From: CAMBDR01 sp046597185 | Lineage (GTDB): Bacteria; Pseudomonadota; Gammaproteobacteria; Burkholderiales; Burkholderiaceae_D | Direction: 5' to 3' | DNA length: 15,577 bases | Assembly (NCBI GenBank): GCA_046597185.1 | Contig: JBKJLF010000880.1 | Location: 1 to 15,577 of the forward strand | Shown here: one piece after another, positions 1 through 5,179 of the stretch | How positions within the stretch are numbered: the first letter of the stretch is position 1 | Layout: each line of letters begins with the position of its first letter | Translations under genes and position numbers: made by a program | Notes under the pieces: generated by a model | Seen by the model: the letters and a program-made list of their open reading frames with translations, nothing else | Told to the model about the DNA's origin: nothing | Databases searched by the model: none

Positions 1-2
1 TC

Positions 3-7
3 AGGAG
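3..7 (+). promoter_or_regulatory. Ribosome binding site of the RHH antitoxin gene
   Basis: AGGAG lies six bases before the ATG at 14, an optimal Shine-Dalgarno arrangement that fixes this start. The promoter must lie upstream of the window. Confidence 0.7.
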
Positions 8-13
8 CTCATC

Positions 14-247
14 ATGCGCCAGAACATTACCGTTTCATTGGATGAAGACATCATCCAGCAGGCCAGAGAATTGGCCGCACAACGCCATCTTAGCGTCAGC
101 GGTTTGCTGGCAGAATCCTTATCCAAACAGGTGGCAAGCAATAATGACTACCAACAGGCCAAGCGCCACGCCTTGGCGATGCTGGAACAGGCGCAGCTTG
201 ATCTGGGAGGCGATTATCTGAGCAGGGAACAAGCGCATGCCCGCTAA
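14..247 (+). CDS. Ribbon-helix-helix (CopG/VapB-like) antitoxin
   Basis: A 77-residue protein whose N-terminus reads as a ribbon-helix-helix DNA-binding fold: a short beta strand (QNITVSLDED, residues 3-12), a first helix (IIQQARELAAQRH) and a second helix after a turn (SVSGLLAESLSKQV, about 27-40). RHH proteins dimerise so that the strands enter the major groove. In toxin-antitoxin operons they repress their own promoter and cap the toxin with the C-terminal tail. That tail (about 45-77) is charged and probably unfolded until bound. The gene overlaps the start of a PIN-domain toxin gene, the classic VapBC order. The RHH class is well supported by the pattern; the partner role is inferred from position. 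The downstream toxin is frameshifted, so the antitoxin may be an orphan remnant or still a repressor. Confidence 0.8.
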   Translation: MRQNITVSLDEDIIQQARELAAQRHLSVSGLLAESLSKQVASNNDYQQAKRHALAMLEQAQLDLGGDYLSREQAHAR

Positions 248-676
248 TCCGGCGCACGCCACCATGTTGGCGTTTGTCGATACCAACATATTGCTCTACG
301 CCCATGATCGGCAGGCTGGTGAAAAACAGGTGCAGGCTGCAACCTTGCTTGCTGGCTTATGGGAAAACCGGACAGGTATCCTCAGCAGCCAGATTTTGCA
401 GGAATTTTCGTCAATGCAGTGCGCAAACTCAAGCCGCCATTCGCCATTCCTCACGCACGAGAAATTATCCGTAACTACAGCACTTGGGTATTGCACGACA
501 CAAGCCCTGCCGACATTGTGAGGGCCAGTGAAATCATGGAGCTTGCAAGATTCAGTTTTTGGGACAGTCTGGTGATTGCAGCAGCAGAAAAATCAGGCGC
601 GGAATTGTTGTATAGCGAAGATTTACAACACGGGCAACGAATTGCCGGGTTATTGATTCAAAACCCTTTTTTGTAA
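237..676 (+). pseudogene. PIN-domain (VapC-like) toxin, broken by a one-base frameshift
   Basis: PIN domains are Mg-dependent endoribonucleases; VapC toxins cut tRNA or rRNA. The N-terminal half is read from ATG 237 (AGGGA at 224-228 as ribosome binding site, 8 bases upstream, overlapping the antitoxin end); ATG 264 is an in-frame alternative. It gives FVDTNILLYAHD and ILQEF. The C-terminal half continues in the +2 frame as VNAVRKLK, then SFWDSLVIAA and LLYSEDLQHG, ending at TAA 674-676. All four acidic metal ligands (D of VDTN, E of LQEF, D of FWDS, D of SED) are present, but split across two frames. Adding one T to the TTTT run at 405-408 rejoins them as LQEFFVNAVRKL. As it stands, the 237 frame runs on to 521 with unrelated residues. 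A recent inactivating deletion, a sequencing error in the homopolymer, or a slippage site would all look like this. Confidence 0.75.
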
Positions 677-894
677 TTGATGGCATTCATCTCGTGCAGA
701 ATATTATCCCAAGGATGGCCGCCTCACACCAGAAGAAACAGTTGCTGCCCCGATCCCACTCGATACCCCATTGCCCGATAATTTGTTTTTTACACCATGC
801 AAATTCAATGACCGATTTTGAACATCAAGCCAACTAACGCGCTCCACTGGAAATCTCTTTTTAGTCCATTCGTGGGCACTGAATCGACTCGGAT
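677..894. other. Poorly coding stretch after the toxin gene
   Basis: I see no convincing gene here. On the minus strand a 64-residue open frame (898 to 704) begins with an ATGA overlap on the stop of the upstream minus ORF. It starts MNPSRFSAHEWTKK and resembles no family I know; its Gly/Ser/Val-rich C-terminal half does not look like a folded protein. It could be a degraded partner of the 895-1146 ORF. No terminator-like hairpin with a T run is evident. Confidence 0.3.
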
Positions 895-1146
895 TCATTC
901 CGCAAACAAATTTCCAAAGTGATTGGGTACATGGGGTTTATCCCGCTCCCGATAATGGCCCAACATACTCGGCAAAGCTTGTTCAATTCGGTCGCGCTCT
1001 CGTTGCAATTCTGGTGCAGCCGCTAAAAAGAGTGTGATGACATTGCTCGCCTGTGGAATGTCCACATACAAACCCGGTAGCCGTAGCGCCGCCAAAACCA
1101 CTTTCGCTGCATTAGCGGCGGCAGTAAGTTGCCATGTTGTCACCAT
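895..1146 (-). CDS. Small hypothetical protein, family not recognised
   Basis: An 83-residue minus-strand ORF. Its codon use (many GCG, GCC, TTG, CGG) resembles the surrounding genes, which is the main reason to list it. The N-terminal half is Ala/Leu-rich (LTAAANAAKVVLAALRL) and the middle is charged and probably helical (ELQRERDRIEQALPSMLGHYRERDK). It has no signal peptide, and I see no catalytic or DNA-binding motif. No clear Shine-Dalgarno precedes its ATG. A second short ORF (898-704) overlaps its stop as ATGA, so the two could have been a two-gene unit similar in layout to the neighbouring toxin-antitoxin pair, but no sequence signature supports that. It may be spurious. Confidence 0.3.
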   Translation of the reverse strand: MVTTWQLTAAANAAKVVLAALRLPGLYVDIPQASNVITLFLAAAPELQRERDRIEQALPSMLGHYRERDKPHVPNHFGNLFAE

Positions 1147-1167
1147 AGCGATAATTTATGCTACAAT
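1137..1167 (+). promoter_or_regulatory. Possible extended -10 promoter for the lysozyme/inhibitor pair
   Basis: TACAAT at 1162-1167 is preceded by TG at 1159-1160 with one base between, a good extended -10 (TGnTATAAT type). TTGTCA at 1137-1142 could be a -35, but its 19-base spacer is long. The element lies about 75 bases before ATG 1243 in an AT-rich region, so a transcript would carry the dyad at 1183-1208 in its leader. Confidence 0.4.
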
Positions 1168-1182
1168 TGCATTTTTATTTTC

Positions 1183-1208
1183 AAAATGTTTTTCAAAATA
1201 AACATTTT
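1183..1208. repeat. AT-rich perfect inverted repeat in the leader of the lysozyme gene
   Basis: AAAATGTTT (1183-1191) and AAACATTTT (1200-1208) are perfect 9-base inverted arms around an 8-base loop. They lie between the candidate -10 (1162-1167) and the start codon at 1243. The position fits an operator for a dimeric regulator or a weak RNA hairpin in the leader. AT richness makes chance occurrence more likely than for a GC-rich dyad. Confidence 0.45.
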
Positions 1209-1242
1209 CTCAATCCATTAATTCGAACCAAAAGAGTCATCA

Positions 1243-1662
1243 ATGCCAACACTCACCTACGAAGCCGTACAAAAACTGGTCGCGGCCAATAATAAGTCAA
1301 CCCAGCTTTCAGATGAATTCATCATTTGCCTGATCTGGAAAGAAAGCGATTTTCGTGATGGCATTACAAATGAACATAGTAGCGCAACCGGGTTGATGCA
1401 AATCACCAAAGCGGTGATCGGGGATGTCAACAAATTTTACAAGACCTCATTTACCCACGCAGAAATGACTGATCCGGCAAAGAATATCCAATGCGGTACG
1501 CACTACCTTGACCTGCGCATCAAGTGGGCGAAAAATAAAACCAAAGGAATTGAGGGATATGGCACGGGAACAGGTTATGCCAAATCAATTTTTGCCTGTG
1601 AAAAATGCCTGCAAAACGACCGGGAACATTGGTCTGCCGCATTGTATAAAATCCACAAATGA
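1243..1662 (+). CDS. Small SLT-type lysozyme / lytic transglycosylase without signal peptide, probable cell-wall-attacking effector
   Basis: A 139-residue single-domain protein with the layout of the SLT (Slt70 catalytic, goose-lysozyme-like) fold. The predicted catalytic Glu34 sits in CLIWKESDF (usual form IRQESxF). SSATGLMQITK (46-56) matches the conserved GLMQ segment, NIQCGTHYLDLRI (81-93) matches the NIxxGxxYL helix, and GYGTGTGYAKS (104-114) stands where family members have YNxGxG. Such enzymes cleave the MurNAc-GlcNAc glycan bond of peptidoglycan. It begins directly with the domain, with no Sec signal or lipobox, unlike housekeeping transglycosylases. It would need another route to the wall, such as type VI secretion, phage-like lysis, or uptake from outside. 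AAGAG (1232-1236) lies 6 bases before the ATG. The next gene starts at its stop codon and encodes a secreted lysozyme inhibitor, which argues for an effector-immunity pair. Fold confidence is high; effector role is inferred. Confidence 0.82.
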   Translation: MPTLTYEAVQKLVAANNKSTQLSDEFIICLIWKESDFRDGITNEHSSATGLMQITKAVIGDVNKFYKTSFTHAEMTDPAKNIQCGTHYLDLRIKWAKNKTKGIEGYGTGTGYAKSIFACEKCLQNDREHWSAALYKIHK

Positions 1663-1670
1663 GGTTCGCC

Positions 1671-2111
1671 ATGCCCGCAAAAGCAACCTGCGCGTTCCTG
1701 TTTATTGTCGCCACCCACACGGCATTTGCCTCCACCTTGAGTCCGTGGATCGGCAAATATCCGGCAGATAAAATTGCCAACCAAACTGCCAACGCCCTCA
1801 TTACCAAAAAATTGCTGAATAAAAATATTTTACCCGCCGCCGAGGCGCACTTAATCAAGCAATTTGCCGTGGGTGATATCGTTACCAGGGAAGGCGAGTA
1901 TACGTTTTTCTTCAAATGCAAACCGCACGCTTGCCCAAGCGACCATTTGATGATTATCGAGAAAGATGACGGCCATTTGTGGATTGGCATTTATCAAAAC
2001 CACGATGCCACCATCTCGACGCGCTGGTATGGCTCGCAAGAATACACGGCTTTGCCTGATACCATTCAAAAAGCATTCATACAGGCGCACGCGCCGCTTG
2101 CGGCAAACTGA
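1671..2111 (+). CDS. Ivy-like periplasmic lysozyme/transglycosylase inhibitor, probable immunity protein
   Basis: A 146-residue exported protein with a Sec signal peptide (MPAKATCAFLFIVATHTAFA, cleavage probably after Ala20). CKPHAC at residues 83-88 matches the Ivy (inhibitor of vertebrate lysozyme) loop, written CKPHxC: in Ivy a disulfide-held loop inserts its His into the lysozyme active site. Ivy proteins inhibit C-type lysozyme, and Ivy homologues have been reported to restrain bacterial lytic transglycosylases. The length is close to Ivy precursors. Start 1671 is preferred because GAGG (1661-1664) lies 6 bases upstream; an in-frame ATG at 1659 overlaps the stop of the lysozyme gene (ATGA) but has no ribosome site. 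Tight coupling to an SLT enzyme suggests that this protein protects the producer's periplasm against it. The Ivy assignment rests on the loop, export and size; overall identity to Ivy is probably low. Confidence 0.75.
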   Translation: MPAKATCAFLFIVATHTAFASTLSPWIGKYPADKIANQTANALITKKLLNKNILPAAEAHLIKQFAVGDIVTREGEYTFFFKCKPHACPSDHLMIIEKDDGHLWIGIYQNHDATISTRWYGSQEYTALPDTIQKAFIQAHAPLAAN

Positions 2112-2377
2112 TTCGGGTCAAGAGCAAGACGGGCCAAGGTTTTTGTATGGCCGTGGTGTCAGTAATACCCTTACCCTGATTGAAGATTCAAATAGCCTTG
2201 GCAACAGCATCAATATCCAATCCCTTAATACCCATATCACACCGCCTTTCTGATTTTGGAAGGTGTCATGTTGCTTCTATCTGCCTTGGAATATACAGCG
2301 ACAAGCAACACAACTCTCCTACACAGGTTAGTACGACCGAATCCCTTACCATGGCGTACACTCAAGTCGTGCGCCAA
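2112..2377. other. Intergenic stretch between inhibitor gene and aceE, no gene seen
   Basis: The two flanking genes converge here. Open frames in this interval are short, lack ribosome sites, or run antisense into aceE. An 8-base inverted repeat (TGTTGCTT 2269-2276, AAGCAACA 2303-2310, 26-base loop) is present without a T run, so I do not call it a terminator. The words AATACCCTTACC (2164-2175) and AATCCCTTA (about 2219 and 2340) recur, of unknown meaning. Confidence 0.4.
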
Positions 2378-5029
2378 CTACTGTCGGCCCAACATCTTCC
2401 CGGCCGCATCCGCAATATGCCCCGCATCCACCCCAAAAAACTGGCGCAACTGCGCACGCGTATCACTACGCCCAAACCCGTCCGTGCCCAGCGTCAGGTA
2501 GGCGCGCCCTTGCGGTAGCCACGCACGCACACTCTCGGGCACCGCGTGCACGTAGTCGCTGGCGGCAATAATGGGGCCACAACTGCCCGCCAACTTGCGC
2601 GCCAAAAATGATGGGGCAATTGAGCCACCCTCATCCCCCGCCAACATCGCCTGTTCACACGCCATGCCATCGCGCGCCAGTTCGCTCCAACTGGTGACGC
2701 TAAACACATCCACATTCACCCCCTGCGCCGCCAATTGCTGCGCCGCCTGTACCACCTCGGTAAAAATCGCCCCCGACCCAAGCAAGGTAACGCTCTTGGC
2801 TGATTCGCCACCCTCAACAGCCCCACCCTGCTGCGCCGCATAATGCGCAAAATGGTAGCAACCCGCCATCACATCCTGCTCCACCCCGGGCGGCAGATCC
2901 GGTTGCGCATAGTTTTCATTCATCAGCGTAATGTAGTAAAACACATCTTCCTGCCGCTCCAACATCTGGCGCATGCCGTAATCGACAATCACCGCCATCT
3001 CCCCGGCAAAAGCCGGATCATACGCGCGGCAATTGGGAATGGTGGCCGCAACCAGATGGCTGGAACCATCCTGATGTTGCAAACCCTCCCCGCCCAAGGT
3101 AGTGCGCCCCGAAGTCGCACCCAACAAAAAGCCACGCGCACGCTGGTCGGCGGCGGCCCAAATCGCGTCCCCCACGCGCTGAAAACCAAACATGCTGTAG
3201 TAAATATAAAACGGCAACATCGCCAAACCATGCACGCTGTAACTGGTGGCGGCAGCGGTCCAACTGGCTATCGCCCCGGCTTCGCTGATGCCCTCTTCCA
3301 GAATCTGCCCATCCAGCGCTTCCCGGTAACTGAGCACCGAACCAATGTCTTCCGGCGCATAACGCTGGCCCACGCTGGAATAAATCCCCACTTGCTTGAA
3401 TAAATTGGCCATACCAAAGGTGCGCGCTTCATCGGCCACAATCGGCACAATGCGCGGCCCCAACGTGGCATCTTTGAGCAAATTGCCCAGGATGCGCACA
3501 AAGGCCATGGTGGTACTCATTTCCCGCCCGCCAGCTTGCAAGGCAAAGGCGGCATAATCGGCCAGATTCGGCACCGGCACCTTAGCCGCCGTGGTTTGCC
3601 GCGCTGGCATATATCCACCCAGCGCAGCACGGCGCTGGTGCAAATAGCGCATCTCCGCACTGTCGGCAGCGGGTTTGAAAAATTCCAGATCAGTCGCTTG
3701 CTGATCAGTTAATGGCAAATTAAAGCGATTGCGAAAGGCGATTAAATCTTCCGAATCAAATTTCTTTTGGCTGTGCGTGGTCATTCTGCCCTGCCCGGCC
3801 GTACCCATGCCATAACCTTTTTTGGTATGCGCCAAAATCACGCTCGGGCGGCCTTTGTGCGCGGCGGCTGCGGCATAGGCGGCTTCAATTTTTACCGGAT
3901 CATGGCCACCGCGTTTTAAGCGGTCAATTTGCTCGTCCGTCATGCCTTGCGCCAGATGTTTGAGCGCTTCATTTTGGCCGAAAAAGTTTTCACGGTTAAA
4001 GCGCCCATCCTTGGCGGCAAAGGTTTGCATTTGCCCATCCACGGTTTCGGTCAAAGCCTGTTGCAAGGCACCGCATTTATCACGTGCAAACAAGCCGTCC
4101 CAATCCGAACCCCAGACCAGTTTGATCACATTCCAACCCGCGCCGGCAAACAGGCGCTCCAATTCGTCAATGATGCGGCCATTGCCGCGCACCGGGCCGT
4201 CCAGCCGTTGCAAATTACAGTTCACCACCCATACCAGATTATCCAGCCCTTCACGCGCGGCCAGCGTGAGCGCGCTCATCGATTCCGGCTCATCCATTTC
4301 GCCATCACCAAACACACCCCACACTTTGCGCCCGACGCAATTGTATAAATTGCGATGCGTCAAGTAGCGCATGAAACGCGCATGGTAGATCGAGCTGATC
4401 GGCCCCAAGCCCATCGAGCCAGTGGGAAACTGCCAAAAGTCTGGCATCAACCACGGATGCGGATAGCTGGAGAGGCCACGCGCGCCATGTTGTGGGGCGA
4501 TGATTTCCTGGCGATAATGCATCAGGTCAATTTCATTCAAGCGCCCCTCCAAAAAAGCGCGTGCGTAAATGCCGGGGGCACTGTGCGGCTGAAAAAATAC
4601 CAGATCACCGCCGCTTTGCTCGTTGCGCGCGCGGAAAAAATGATTGAAGCCGGTTTCAAACAAATCTGCTGCACTGGCATAGCTGGCAATATGGCCACCC
4701 AGCTCACCATAAGCCTGGTTGGCGCGCACCACCATCACCAGCGCGTTCCAGCGCATAATCGCGCCCAGCCGCTCTTCCAGCGCCAAGTCTCCAGGGAAAG
4801 GTGCCTGATCATCCACCCCCACGCTGTTGCAATAAGGCGTATTGAGTTTGGGTTGCCAACCGATGCGCAAACCATGCGCTTGCTGGCATAGCATGTCGAG
4901 GATCTGGCGCGCACGCTGTGGGCCTTCCAACGCTACCAGCGCTTCAAATGCGTCGCGCCACTCAGCGCTCTCTTGCGGATCAGGGTCGGGGTCATGCTGG
5001 GTTGCAGCTTGCAGGGCTGGGGCTTGCAT
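2378..5029 (-). CDS. aceE: Pyruvate dehydrogenase E1 component, homodimeric AceE type (stand-alone)
   Basis: Thiamine diphosphate-dependent E1 that decarboxylates pyruvate and transfers the acetyl group to lipoyl-E2. The protein (883 residues from this start) spans the AceE fold: ELGGHIASYAS and GLSSYPHPWLMPDFWQFPTG in the N-terminal part, the ThDP/Mg motif GDGEMDE near 241 followed by NCN, a flexible active-site loop with TTHSQKK near 420, and the transketolase C-domain with LGTDGFGRSDTR near the end. ATG 5029 is preferred because GGAG (plus 5038-5041) lies 8 bases upstream; ATG 5047 adds six residues but has a poor ribosome site. E. coli AceE has HEDGHSH; here it is HQDGSSH (about 652-658). 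The protein also stops roughly 30 residues early relative to the E. coli C-terminus. No E2 (aceF) or E3 (lpd) gene adjoins, so this may be a paralogue acting on pyruvate or another 2-oxoacid such as 2-oxobutyrate. Confidence 0.93.
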   Translation of the reverse strand: MQAPALQAATQHDPDPDPQESAEWRDAFEALVALEGPQRARQILDMLCQQAHGLRIGWQPKLNTPYCNSVGVDDQAPFPGDLALEERLGAIMRWNALVMVVRANQAYGELGGHIASYASAADLFETGFNHFFRARNEQSGGDLVFFQPHSAPGIYARAFLEGRLNEIDLMHYRQEIIAPQHGARGLSSYPHPWLMPDFWQFPTGSMGLGPISSIYHARFMRYLTHRNLYNCVGRKVWGVFGDGEMDEPESMSALTLAAREGLDNLVWVVNCNLQRLDGPVRGNGRIIDELERLFAGAGWNVIKLVWGSDWDGLFARDKCGALQQALTETVDGQMQTFAAKDGRFNRENFFGQNEALKHLAQGMTDEQIDRLKRGGHDPVKIEAAYAAAAAHKGRPSVILAHTKKGYGMGTAGQGRMTTHSQKKFDSEDLIAFRNRFNLPLTDQQATDLEFFKPAADSAEMRYLHQRRAALGGYMPARQTTAAKVPVPNLADYAAFALQAGGREMSTTMAFVRILGNLLKDATLGPRIVPIVADEARTFGMANLFKQVGIYSSVGQRYAPEDIGSVLSYREALDGQILEEGISEAGAIASWTAAATSYSVHGLAMLPFYIYYSMFGFQRVGDAIWAAADQRARGFLLGATSGRTTLGGEGLQHQDGSSHLVAATIPNCRAYDPAFAGEMAVIVDYGMRQMLERQEDVFYYITLMNENYAQPDLPPGVEQDVMAGCYHFAHYAAQQGGAVEGGESAKSVTLLGSGAIFTEVVQAAQQLAAQGVNVDVFSVTSWSELARDGMACEQAMLAGDEGGSIAPSFLARKLAGSCGPIIAASDYVHAVPESVRAWLPQGRAYLTLGTDGFGRSDTRAQLRQFFGVDAGHIADAAGKMLGRQ

Positions 5030-5139
5030 CGGATTGACTCCATTCACGTTTAATTTGCAATGATCGATAATGTACCACTTTCATGGATCAATGCACCCGC
5101 AAATGGTATGCCAATTTTTTAGATTCCACCGCCCTTTGG

Positions 5140-5166
5140 AAGCTGCACCCAGGCCGGATGCAGCTT
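5140..5166. repeat. Inverted repeat downstream of the DUF1566 gene
   Basis: AAGCTGCA (5140-5147) and TGCAGCTT (5159-5166) form a perfect 8-base stem with an 11-base GC-rich loop, 13 bases past the stop of the minus-strand gene ending at 5180. On the minus strand no T run follows, so it is not a canonical intrinsic terminator. On the plus strand six T (5176-5181) follow after a 9-base gap, but no plus-strand gene ends here. It could protect the 3-prime end of the minus-strand message or weakly terminate. Confidence 0.45.
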
Positions 5167-5179
5167 GCCAGGCACTTTT

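Noticed and set aside
2180..2518. Plus-strand open frame (112 residues) crossing the inhibitor-aceE intergenic region
   Set aside because: Its second half is antisense to aceE, the first half has no motif, and no ribosome site is present.
2843..3403. Plus-strand open frame (186 residues) antisense to aceE
   Set aside because: The minus-strand AceE reading is continuous and conserved; the plus-strand product has no recognisable domain.
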